Source: an uncultured bacterium (GTDB taxonomy: Bacteria > Bacillota > Clostridia > Lachnospirales > Lachnospiraceae). Taken from it: a DNA stretch of 5,590 nucleotides. The notes under the pieces are model-generated. The model searched no databases, was not told where the DNA came from, and saw only the letters and a list, made by a program, of their open reading frames with translations. A program made the translations under genes and the position numbers. Below are positions 1 through 5,176 of this stretch, piece after piece (position 1 is the stretch's first letter; every line of letters begins with the position of its first letter). The stretch lies in NCBI GenBank assembly GCA_905214855.1, contig CAJMNU010000104.1:1-5590 (forward strand), written 5' to 3'.

Positions 1-203
1 CGGATTGCTCCTCTCTCTTTATCTACCTCACACAGACTGATCGGTCTTGGCAGTAATTTGGAACCATCCTGACAATATACAGATACAAACTGTCCCGGAC
101 ATGCCTCCTGTGCAATCGGTGCTGCCTGAATCCACATGCTGAAAATATCTTCTGTAAGCTGCTGCTGACTCTCTTCAATTGCAGTCATCTTTGTATGTGC
201 CAT
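1..203 (-). CDS. pyrK: Dihydroorotate dehydrogenase B electron-transfer subunit PyrK, N-terminal part (cut by window edge)
   Basis: PyrK is the FAD and [2Fe-2S] subunit that passes electrons from the PyrD flavin to NAD+ in class 1B dihydroorotate dehydrogenase, the fourth step of UMP synthesis, in the cytoplasm. Only the first 67 codons are inside the window; the family is usually about 250 residues, so the NAD-binding and iron-sulfur parts lie to the left. Visible are the ferredoxin-reductase-like beta barrel with PGQFV (residues 36-40) and RPISLCEVD (53-61), the RxxS flavin-binding signature. The ATG at 201-203 is preceded by AGGAGA (complement of 211-216) with 7 bases between, which fixes the start. 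It lies 80 bp behind pyrF on the same strand, and pyrF-pyrK-pyrD order is common in Clostridia, so co-transcription from the pyrF promoter is likely. Identification rests on a short N-terminus but the motif is specific. Confidence 0.88.
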   Translation of the reverse strand, partial: MAHTKMTAIEESQQQLTEDIFSMWIQAAPIAQEACPGQFVSVYCQDGSKLLPRPISLCEVDKERGAI

Positions 204-247
204 AATTCTTTCTCCTGATCGATTCTAATTTAAATATTTAACTTTTC

Positions 248-268
248 TTCGATAACATTGCTATCAAA
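248..268 (-). other. Small intercistronic hairpin between pyrF and pyrK
   Basis: Fifteen bases after the pyrF stop codon the minus-strand transcript can form a 9-bp stem (TTTGATAGC with GTTATCGAA, two G-U pairs) and a three-base AAU loop. No U-run follows it, so it is not an intrinsic terminator. It could mark RNA processing or protect the pyrF end, or be chance in AT-rich spacer. The rest of the 204-283 spacer shows only the pyrK ribosome binding site. Confidence 0.25.
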
Positions 269-283
269 TTTTATATTTTTATC

Positions 284-1201
284 TTACAGAACACGATTGA
301 TATCTGCAACCATATCAATAACAGCCTGTCTGGATGCATCACCAAAATTCTCTGCACCAAACTTCGCATAAGTATCTTTCTTGTAAGCAGCGATAATGCC
401 TCTTGAAGAATTGACGATCGCACCCAATCCATCCTCATTAAAGCAATATCTCAGATCTTCTGCTGTTCCTCCCTGTGCACCATATCCCGGAACTAAGAAA
501 TATGTATGTGGCATCTGTTTTCTTAAAATCTTGCTCATCTCAGGATAAGTAGCTCCCACAACTGCACCTACATTACTATATGTTCCATCCATGGACTGAT
601 CTCCCCACTCTACCACTTTCTCAGCTACTAACTCATACAGCGGTCTTCCGTCAATAAGGCGATCCTGAAATTCTCCACTGGAAGGATTAGATGTCTTGAC
701 CAGTACAAAAATTCCTTTGTCCTCTGCATTGCAGACATCAACAAATGGCTTCACTCCATCTGTTCCAAGATATGGGTTCACTGTGATAAATTCTGTATTA
801 AATCCACGAAGTACATTATTTCCAACCTTCACACTTCCAATATGTCCCATTGCGTATGCTGTAGAAGTAGAACCAATATCGCCTCTCTTGACATCTCCGA
901 TCACAATCAGTCCCTTTTCCTGACAATATGCCACTGTCTTTGCATATACTTTCAATCCCTCAATGCCAAACTGTTCATACATTGCTATCTGTGGCTTTAC
1001 TGCAGGGATCAGATCATATGTTTTATCAATGATCTCTTTATTAAACTGCCAGATTGCGTCCGCAGCTCCCTCCAGAGTCTCACCAAACTGCTCAAATGAT
1101 TTTTTTACAACATGTTCTGGTACATAACTAAGCATAGGATCTAATCCCACACAAATAGGTGCCTTTGTCTTTTGGATTTTAGATATTAACTGACTAATCA
1201 T
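284..1201 (-). CDS. pyrF: Orotidine 5'-phosphate decarboxylase, long (type 2) form
   Basis: PyrF decarboxylates orotidine 5'-phosphate to UMP, the last step of de novo pyrimidine synthesis, as a cytoplasmic TIM barrel. The 305 residues match the longer bacterial class rather than the roughly 230-240-residue E. coli/B. subtilis class. Motifs in order are CVGLDP (17-22), KPQ (69-71), the catalytic DxKxxD stretch GDVKRGD with D103, K105 and D108, VNPYLG (141-146), SNPSSGEFQD (171-180), the phosphate-binding PGYGAQGG (238-245) and NSSRGI (264-269). All catalytic residues are present, so it should be active. GGAGG (complement of 1209-1213) lies 7 bases before the ATG, which supports this start. 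A promoter sits just upstream (1262-1290), and pyrK follows 80 bp downstream. The leader carries a small hairpin (1225-1239), but I see no PyrR-type binding loop or attenuator. Confidence 0.97.
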   Translation of the reverse strand: MISQLISKIQKTKAPICVGLDPMLSYVPEHVVKKSFEQFGETLEGAADAIWQFNKEIIDKTYDLIPAVKPQIAMYEQFGIEGLKVYAKTVAYCQEKGLIVIGDVKRGDIGSTSTAYAMGHIGSVKVGNNVLRGFNTEFITVNPYLGTDGVKPFVDVCNAEDKGIFVLVKTSNPSSGEFQDRLIDGRPLYELVAEKVVEWGDQSMDGTYSNVGAVVGATYPEMSKILRKQMPHTYFLVPGYGAQGGTAEDLRYCFNEDGLGAIVNSSRGIIAAYKKDTYAKFGAENFGDASRQAVIDMVADINRVL

Positions 1202-1224
1202 GAATATTCCTCCATTTTACTGTC

Positions 1225-1239
1225 ACTCATACAATGAGT
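1225..1239 (-). promoter_or_regulatory. Short palindrome in the pyrF leader
   Basis: ACTCAT, a 3-base loop, then ATGAGT form a perfect 6-bp inverted repeat. It begins about 16 bases after the predicted transcription start and ends about 11 bases before the pyrF ribosome binding site. It might be a repressor half-site pair or a weak leader hairpin. It is short enough to be chance; no known regulator is recognised. Confidence 0.3.
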
Positions 1240-1261
1240 TATTTTTTCCATAATTAGTTTT

Positions 1262-1290
1262 ATTTTAACATAAAATCCTATATTTGACAA
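1262..1290 (-). promoter_or_regulatory. Sigma-A-type promoter of pyrF(-pyrK)
   Basis: Read on the minus strand: -35 TTGTCA (complement of 1285-1290), a 17-bp spacer, and -10 TAAAAT (complement of 1262-1267) with an extended TG one base upstream of the -10. Predicted start is near 1255, giving a leader of about 54 bases to the pyrF ATG. It lies between the GH123-like stop codon and pyrF, so pyrF and pyrK can be transcribed independently of the upstream glycan gene. Confidence 0.75.
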
Positions 1291-1312
1291 TGGCACCCGA
1301 AATGGATTTTAT
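1270..1312. repeat. 9-bp inverted repeat flanking the pyrF -35 box (candidate operator)
   Basis: ATAAAATCC (1270-1278) and GGATTTTAT (1304-1312) are perfect inverted copies separated by 25 bp. One arm lies in the spacer between -35 and -10, and the -35 box is inside the loop. A protein bound to both arms would cover the promoter, so an operator is plausible. As RNA it could be a weak 3' hairpin of the GH123-like transcript, but no U-run directly follows, so a terminator is less likely. Confidence 0.4.
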
Positions 1313-1328
1313 AGCTTACACATCGTAT

Positions 1329-2996
1329 TTATTCGTGGTCTGGCTCACAAAGTTCCTGAATTTTTCTGTTGACTCTCTCTCTTGCACGGAGCAGGAATTC
1401 TTCTCCTGCCGGATAAGAAGAAAATGTGATCGGCTCTTCCAGTCCTTCCTCTACCAGACGAATCACAGTCTCATGATCTGTCAGTTTCTCCAAAAGCTGA
1501 AATGCTCTGACATCTTCCATCATTTCTCCTAATACTACCATACGAAGAGATTCCTCTGGTTTTCCATCTGCACCTGGATACACAATAAATGGATCTCCAG
1601 CCGGGAAAGAACTATCTCCATCTACTGTGAGATAAGGATTGATCTTTCTTACTGAACGCTCTGTATTATAAAAATTATATCCCCAATGCAGCGTTCCTTC
1701 CATTTGGTACTTAAAAATCTGATATCCATAGATACGATTTCTGGAAGACGGCATTGCGATCAATCTGTTTGACACCCCGATCACCTGACTAAGACAATAA
1801 TAACTCCATATTTTACCTTTTCTCTTCTCTAAAAATGGAGTGATCGCATTAGAAGCGCATACCGGTTCTTCGATCAGCCCATTTTCATAAAATTGAACAT
1901 CAGAAAGCGCATCCAGAATATGAAACTCTTTTAAATATGGAAAAACCAGATTTTTATTTCTTTGGTATTGTGGCAGATGATCTCCGTGTGGCTCATCTGA
2001 GATATGGAAATATACTTGATCTTTCAGTCCCCATTCCTTTAAATGAGATGTCAGTTCCGGAAGAAAACTTTTTAAAAAGGTATGATATGCTTCACCATCT
2101 GCTAAAGTATCCCATCCAAAAATCCTCTCTTCTTTTCCATCCACCATTGCCACGATCTTAGGTGCTGCTGTCGCCCCCCATTGTGTAAACAGATGTGCCA
2201 TCTCAAAATACTGTATTCCACAGGAATGACACAGATCGATCCATCTCTTTAATCGTTCAAAACCAAACTGATATACTCCCTCACCTGTTTTGATCACATC
2301 GACTAACTGAATGGTTGTTCTCTCCATTCCAACTTCTGTATCCAGAGGAGGTGTAAAAATGGGAGTGAGGATCATATTACATCCACGCTCTGCTGCAGCC
2401 CTGATAAAGTTTTCCATGATTTTCCAATGTTTTTCTGAGAAAACAGGTACTTGATAATAATCTGCAAGACAATCCCCATAAAACCATTCTGTCCTCTTCA
2501 ATGTCTGTGCTGGAAGACTTGCCCCGATCACAGTCAACACCTCTGTCTTTCTTGCAAGTTCTTCTCCATTCAGCCTTTGAATGGATAACGTGATTGGATA
2601 GTCACCCGCAGGACAATTTTGTGGGATTGTAACTTCTACCCAGACACTTCTCCACTGATCTTCCATTATACGGATCACACCATCCGTGGCATCCTGCAAA
2701 AGATCGGGATACATACCTGGTGTCTTTTTTATAAAATTTTCATCAGATCTTCCCGTTCTGCAGGGACAAGCCACCGGAACTAGTTTCACCTGTCTTACTG
2801 TACAAGGAAGCTCAGATTCTATCTGCACTTTTGCATATGTACTCAATTCTCCTGTAAAATAATAGGCAGCCTGAAATGAAAAATGTTCTCCTCCCAGAGC
2901 CGTCCATTGTGGACTGCATGCCTCCGTAATGCCATCCGCAAATACTTTTGCCATAGAGCTAACAATACGCATTGTAAGTTTTTTTTGATTCTGCAT
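1329..2996 (-). CDS. GH123-like glycoside hydrolase (DUF4091 / GH123 catalytic domain), cytoplasmic
   Basis: A 555-residue protein of the DUF4091 family, whose catalytic domain is related to GH123 beta-N-acetylgalactosaminidases. Residues about 1-160 look like a beta-sandwich domain (ending in the GDYP and LTV strands) and about 165-460 like the TIM barrel. HISDEP (331-336) carries the adjacent Asp334-Glu335 pair; in GH123 such a pair gives the transition-state-stabilising Asp and the acid/base Glu. WGYNFY (438-443) and FPAGDPFIVYPG (464-475) are conserved late-barrel motifs, and SLRMVVLGEMMEDVRAF (483-499) begins the C-terminal helical part. There is no signal peptide or membrane segment, so it probably acts on imported oligosaccharides. 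Substrate is not proven: GalNAc glycosides are a family guess. The start is uncertain. The ATG at 2996 has an in-frame TGA six bases upstream and no Shine-Dalgarno, and Met9 (MRIVSS) or Met15 (MAKVF) are possible. Confidence 0.85.
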   Translation of the reverse strand: MQNQKKLTMRIVSSMAKVFADGITEACSPQWTALGGEHFSFQAAYYFTGELSTYAKVQIESELPCTVRQVKLVPVACPCRTGRSDENFIKKTPGMYPDLLQDATDGVIRIMEDQWRSVWVEVTIPQNCPAGDYPITLSIQRLNGEELARKTEVLTVIGASLPAQTLKRTEWFYGDCLADYYQVPVFSEKHWKIMENFIRAAAERGCNMILTPIFTPPLDTEVGMERTTIQLVDVIKTGEGVYQFGFERLKRWIDLCHSCGIQYFEMAHLFTQWGATAAPKIVAMVDGKEERIFGWDTLADGEAYHTFLKSFLPELTSHLKEWGLKDQVYFHISDEPHGDHLPQYQRNKNLVFPYLKEFHILDALSDVQFYENGLIEEPVCASNAITPFLEKRKGKIWSYYCLSQVIGVSNRLIAMPSSRNRIYGYQIFKYQMEGTLHWGYNFYNTERSVRKINPYLTVDGDSSFPAGDPFIVYPGADGKPEESLRMVVLGEMMEDVRAFQLLEKLTDHETVIRLVEEGLEEPITFSSYPAGEEFLLRARERVNRKIQELCEPDHE

Positions 2997-3051
2997 GTTT
3001 TTTCACTGCTGAATATACCCCCTTTGCCATTGGTTTCATATACAGCAGCAT
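2959..3051 (-). CDS. Possible 30-codon leader ORF overlapping the GH123-like start
   Basis: On the minus strand an ATG at 3049-3051 opens 30 codons ending in TAG at 2959-2961. The peptide begins MLLYMKPMAKGVYSAVKK and is basic, ending in a cysteine. AAAGGGG lies directly before the first ATG, too close to be ideal; the internal Met5 or Met8 or a GTG further down (behind AAAGGGGG) are alternative starts. It overlaps the first 13 codons of the GH123-like gene in another frame, and its stop lies only four bases before that gene's Met15 codon, which would allow translational coupling. I recognise no family. It could be a leader peptide, a coupling device, or a chance ORF. Confidence 0.25.
   Translation of the reverse strand: MLLYMKPMAKGVYSAVKKHAESKKTYNAYC
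3006..3048. repeat. Imperfect inverted repeat in the GH123-like leader
   Basis: CTGCTGAATAT (3006-3016) and ATATACAGCAG (3038-3048) pair over 10 of 11 positions with a 21-base loop. The repeat ends nine bases before the first ATG of the GH123-like gene, and the loop holds a G-rich AAAGGGGG on the minus strand. It could be a sugar-responsive repressor operator or an RNA hairpin controlling translation. Confidence 0.4.
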
Positions 3052-3079
3052 TCCCCTTTCTGATTTTTTATCTTTTTTC

Positions 3080-3108
3080 TTGACAACTGCCCCAAAATAC
3101 GCTATAAT
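3080..3108 (+). promoter_or_regulatory. Perfect consensus promoter of tRNA-Gly
   Basis: TTGACA (3080-3085), a 17-bp spacer and TATAAT (3103-3108) match the sigma-A consensus at all twelve positions. Predicted start is near 3115, about 18 bases before the mature tRNA. Such strength is expected for a stable-RNA gene. A 6-bp palindrome (GCATTT, GA, AAATGC; 3115-3128) lies at the start of the precursor and could form a short 5' hairpin removed by RNase P. Confidence 0.9.
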
Positions 3109-3132
3109 ATATTTGCATTTGAAAATGCTTTT

Positions 3133-3205
3133 GCGCGAGTGGCTCAGTTGGTGGAGTACGACCTTGCCAAGGTCGGGGTCGCGGGTTCGAGTCCCGTCTC
3201 GCGCT
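3133..3205 (+). tRNA. tRNA-Gly (anticodon GCC)
   Basis: The full cloverleaf can be read. Acceptor stem GCGCGAG (3133-3139) pairs with CTCGCGC (3198-3204), with discriminator U at 3205. The D stem is GCTC (3142-3145) with GAGT (3154-3157). The anticodon stem is CGACC (3159-3163) with GGTCG (3171-3175), around loop TTGCCAA with anticodon GCC at 3166-3168. A 5-base variable loop follows. The T stem is GCGGG (3181-3185) with CCCGT (3193-3197), around TTCGAGT. It decodes GGC and GGU. CCA is not encoded and must be added by tRNA nucleotidyltransferase. It is the only plus-strand gene here and stands alone rather than in an rRNA or tRNA cluster. Confidence 0.97.
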
Positions 3206-3221
3206 CTTTTTTATTTTTATT
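3206..3221 (+). terminator. T-tract directly after the tRNA
   Basis: C followed by six T, A, five T and ATT comes immediately after the discriminator base. With the stable T-arm and acceptor stem just upstream, this can release RNA polymerase. No separate hairpin is present before it; the strong hairpin at 3435-3473 would act as a back-up. Confidence 0.45.
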
Positions 3222-3258
3222 AATCAAACGTACTTATTGGACATATTGTAATGATCTT

Positions 3259-3304
3259 GGTTTCATGGCTGATTATGTGATATTACACTATTTGCTGTGA
3301 AACC
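3259..3304 (-). ncRNA. Candidate structured 5' end of an antisense or leader RNA
   Basis: GGTTTCA (3259-3265) and TGAAACC (3298-3304) form a perfect 7-bp inverted repeat with a 32-base loop. Position 3304 is a G on the minus strand, seven bases after the -10 box at 3311-3316, so a transcript from that promoter would begin exactly with the GGUUUCA arm and close into this hairpin. Continued leftward, it would be antisense to tRNA-Gly and then reach the GH123-like gene, about 308 bases from the start to its ATG. No intrinsic terminator is visible before the tRNA. No riboswitch family is recognised. Confidence 0.3.
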
Positions 3305-3310
3305 GTTGTT

Positions 3311-3339
3311 ATTATAGTATATTTTTTGGATATTTTCAA
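3311..3339 (-). promoter_or_regulatory. Strong minus-strand promoter in the tRNA/operon gap
   Basis: On the minus strand: -35 TTGAAA (complement of 3334-3339), a 17-bp spacer and a perfect -10 TATAAT (complement of 3311-3316). The predicted start is at 3304. The nearest downstream protein gene on this strand is the GH123-like gene, with the tRNA-Gly locus lying in antisense between them. It may be the real, long-leader promoter of that gene, the promoter of a small RNA, or a chance match in AT-rich DNA. Confidence 0.5.
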
Positions 3340-3360
3340 CAACCATATATGTAAAATTAT

Positions 3361-3398
3361 TTGACACTCCTCACAGCTAAAGCAGTGGGGGACGACAC
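3361..3398. repeat. Imperfect palindrome resembling an IS200/IS605 end (possible remnant)
   Basis: Positions 3368-3377 and 3382-3391 form a stem of seven Watson-Crick and two G-T pairs with one A-A mismatch and a TAAA loop. On the minus strand the hairpin contains GCTTTAGC and is followed after a few bases by TCAA (complement of 3361-3364). In IS608-type elements, right ends consist of a subterminal hairpin followed by a TCAA cleavage site. No tnpA or tnpB reading frame is near, so at most this is a solo end or degraded remnant. The remaining parts of the 3206-3513 gap are AT-rich and show no gene. Confidence 0.3.
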
Positions 3399-3421
3399 AT
3401 TGGATAAATGAAACATGAATT

Positions 3422-3479
3422 AAAAAAATACAGACAGGAGGAAGATTTTGACAATTCAAAAATCTTCCTCCTGCTTTTT
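3422..3479. terminator. Bidirectional intrinsic terminator, perfect 15-bp stem
   Basis: CAGGAGGAAGATTTT (3435-3449) pairs perfectly with its complement at 3459-3473, leaving a 9-base loop. On the plus strand a C and five T follow at once (3474-3479). On the minus strand a run of seven T (complement of 3422-3428) follows after six bases. It ends the minus-strand block of GH105, aldo/keto reductase and the 143-residue protein, and can stop plus-strand read-through from the tRNA. Confidence 0.88.
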
Positions 3480-3513
3480 ATCCTACAGCAATCCCATATG
3501 ACTTCTTAAAATT

Positions 3514-3945
3514 TTATAAGAACTTCTTCATTTCTTCTACATTATTTTCTTCCTGACGAAGCTGTTTTTTAGCAAACTCTAATACTTCTGTGTCTTCTCC
3601 ATCATATGCATGGACTTCTTTGGTCAGTTCTGTTACTCCCATCTGATTTCCTTTGAGTATGATCTCCGCCAATTTGGATGTAGAAGGATCCATCATATTC
3701 TTTAGATCAGACATCACATTTGCCATCATCTTTGTCATGGCAGGAGCATCTTTCGCTTCTCCTCCATCTCTGATTTTTAACATCTGTGCGCTCTTTTTCC
3801 ACGCTTCCTGATACTGTACCATCTGACATTTCACTGCCCGAATCAATCCCGCATCTTCTGTCAAGTCCAAAATATGAGCTAAGGCATCCATTCCCATATC
3901 TGCATTTTTATGAATTGACTGTAACATCTTAATCTCTTTCGTCAT
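3514..3945 (-). CDS. Small methionine-rich all-helical protein of unknown function
   Basis: A 143-residue soluble protein with no signal peptide or membrane segment. The sequence predicts a bundle of long amphipathic helices, roughly 3-28, 31-57, 68-86, 89-113 and 117-142. The last is highly charged and contains RQEENNVEEMKKFL. Fourteen residues (about 10 percent) are methionine, clustered in DMGMD (16-20) and between residues 70 and 85. The overall look recalls ferritin-like helical bundles, but I see no ExxH metal pair, so I do not assign that family. GAAGG lies 7 bases before the ATG, which supports this start. It follows the aldo/keto reductase by 97 bp with no good promoter visible between, so it may be co-transcribed; the strong terminator at 3435-3473 ends the unit. 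The gene looks intact and normally translated; its role is unknown. Confidence 0.85.
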   Translation of the reverse strand: MTKEIKMLQSIHKNADMGMDALAHILDLTEDAGLIRAVKCQMVQYQEAWKKSAQMLKIRDGGEAKDAPAMTKMMANVMSDLKNMMDPSTSKLAEIILKGNQMGVTELTKEVHAYDGEDTEVLEFAKKQLRQEENNVEEMKKFL

Positions 3946-4042
3946 CCAAGAACCTTCTTTCTGGCATATTTTTATTTCTTTCTCCCAGAAATACTATGTG
4001 CAAAAACGACGATTCTATTCACAAAAATAACTTCTATTCCTT

Positions 4043-5035
4043 TTATTGTGCGATTTTCATTGCATGAAGTGCATCCTGATCCATACGCTCAAAATCTTCT
4101 CTGCTCAGATCTACCTGTACAGATTTCAGATTTTCCTCAATCTGCTCCATCTTTCTCGCACCACAAAGTACATTAAAGCTGGAGCTTCGCATCATCGTCC
4201 AAGCGATCACAAGGTTTGCAAGGCTGCATCCATATCTGTCTGTCAGATCACTCCAGCCAGTGAGCATTTCATTAGCAATACGGATATTTTCCGGTTTCCA
4301 CCACAGTTTGTTTGCTCTTGCCTCACCTGCTTTTACAACTCTATCATTTGATACTTTTCCGGCAAGCAGTCCCTGCTCAATTGGAGAATATGTCTGTAAT
4401 GTGATTCCATGTTTTTCACAATATGGCAGCAGTTCTGGCTCTACCTTTCTATCCAACATACTATATTTTTCCTGAATCACGTCCAGATCTCCTGCTGCTG
4501 TATATTCCTGAAGATGGCGAAGTGTCACATTAGAAGCCCCAATTGCACGGATCTTCCCCTCCTGCTTCATTTTCATCAGCTCTCCCATCGTCTCTTCTAC
4601 AGACACTAATCCATATGTTTGACACTGCCAATGTGTATACAACACATCAATATAATCTGTACCAAGTTGCTTTAAACTCATCTCCAAATCTCTTCGGATC
4701 GCTTTTGGTGAGAGATCACGATGCACTTCATGTCCCTCCTTGGAAAAATGAAGTTCTCCCCCATTATCATACCACTGTAGGGCACATTTTGTAGAAAGGA
4801 TCACTTTGCCACGTCTATCCTTGATCGCCTTTCCCACAACTTCTTCACTGTGACCAAATCCATACACTCTTGCTGTATCTACCCAGTTGATCCCACCATC
4901 CAAAGCTGCATGAATAGTACGGATAGATTCTTTATCGTCATTGTCTCCCCACCATTGACCTCCACCAATTGCCCATGTTCCCAAAGACATAGCACTGACT
5001 TGAATTCCTGATTTTCCGATCATACGATATTTCAT
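4043..5035 (-). CDS. Aldo/keto reductase
   Basis: An NAD(P)H-dependent aldo/keto reductase, a cytoplasmic TIM barrel that reduces aldehydes or ketones (often sugar-derived) to alcohols or runs the reverse. The 330 residues are typical for the family. The catalytic tetrad is complete: Asp53 and Tyr58 in WVDTARVYGFGHSEE (51-65), Lys83 in LSTKCAL, and His135 in YTHWQ. GASN (166-169) and SPIEQGLLAGK (217-227) line the cofactor site, and CGARKMEQIEEN (291-302) matches the C-terminal NADP-binding GxRxxxQxxEN pattern. It resembles the IolS/YajO-like bacterial branch, but substrate cannot be read from sequence. AAGGAGG (complement of 5042-5048) lies 6 bases before the ATG. It sits between a GH105 hydrolase upstream and a small unknown gene downstream, so a role in handling sugars released by the hydrolase is possible but inferred. 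Confidence 0.95.
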   Translation of the reverse strand: MKYRMIGKSGIQVSAMSLGTWAIGGGQWWGDNDDKESIRTIHAALDGGINWVDTARVYGFGHSEEVVGKAIKDRRGKVILSTKCALQWYDNGGELHFSKEGHEVHRDLSPKAIRRDLEMSLKQLGTDYIDVLYTHWQCQTYGLVSVEETMGELMKMKQEGKIRAIGASNVTLRHLQEYTAAGDLDVIQEKYSMLDRKVEPELLPYCEKHGITLQTYSPIEQGLLAGKVSNDRVVKAGEARANKLWWKPENIRIANEMLTGWSDLTDRYGCSLANLVIAWTMMRSSSFNVLCGARKMEQIEENLKSVQVDLSREDFERMDQDALHAMKIAQ

Positions 5036-5053
5036 ATTCCGCCTCCTTGTCTT

Positions 5054-5075
5054 ATATAAAATTTTGGTTTTATAT
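5054..5075. repeat. AT-rich perfect palindrome just before the aldo/keto reductase ribosome binding site
   Basis: ATATAAAA (5054-5061) and TTTTATAT (5068-5075) are perfect 8-bp inverted copies with a 6-base loop, five bases upstream of the Shine-Dalgarno. It may be an operator or a weak leader hairpin; AT-rich composition makes chance pairing more likely. No convincing -35/-10 pair is visible in the 5036-5176 spacer; the best is TTGATA with TAAATG at 17 bp on the minus strand, upstream of the hairpin at 5091-5118. Confidence 0.3.
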
Positions 5076-5080
5076 TTTCC

Positions 5081-5118
5081 TTAAAAGCAGAACAGACATG
5101 ACCGAAATCATGCCTATT
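5081..5118 (-). terminator. Weak intrinsic terminator or attenuator after the GH105 gene
   Basis: The minus-strand RNA can form an 11-bp stem (AAUAGGCAUGA with UCAUGUCUGUU, two G-U pairs; complement of 5091-5118) closed by the loop UUUCGG. It is followed by CUGCUUUU. The stem is long but only moderately GC-rich and the U-run is short, so it would give partial termination between GH105 and the aldo/keto reductase. It starts about 60 bases after the GH105 stop codon. Confidence 0.45.
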
Positions 5119-5176
5119 CCAAAACATTTACATATTACTTTTTACATTATCAATGTCTTCTATCTTCCGCACTTTC

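Noticed and set aside
696..1099. Plus-strand ORFs of 75 and 85 codons inside pyrF
   Set aside because: They lie antisense to a gene with clear catalytic motifs, lack good ribosome binding sites and have no recognisable protein features.
1202..1261. PyrR-type attenuator in the pyrF leader
   Set aside because: The leader is about 54 bases, with only a 6-bp palindrome, no PyrR binding-loop consensus and no terminator.
3133..3304. T-box riboswitch for glycine on the minus strand
   Set aside because: The GGC triplet in a hairpin loop is simply the complement of the tRNA anticodon arm; no T-box sequence or antiterminator is present.
3436..3502. AGGAGG followed by a TTG start and a short plus-strand ORF
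   Set aside because: The AGGAGG is one arm of the perfect terminator stem, so it would be sequestered, and the ORF is only 17 codons.
3206..3513. Degraded protein gene in the intergenic gap
   Set aside because: Read in all frames it is AT-rich with frequent stops and gives no recognisable peptide.
4046..4794. Several plus-strand ORFs (66-101 codons) opposite the aldo/keto reductase
   Set aside because: Antisense shadows of a complete, motif-confirmed gene; rich in Cys, His, Phe and Ser as expected from reversed coding strand.
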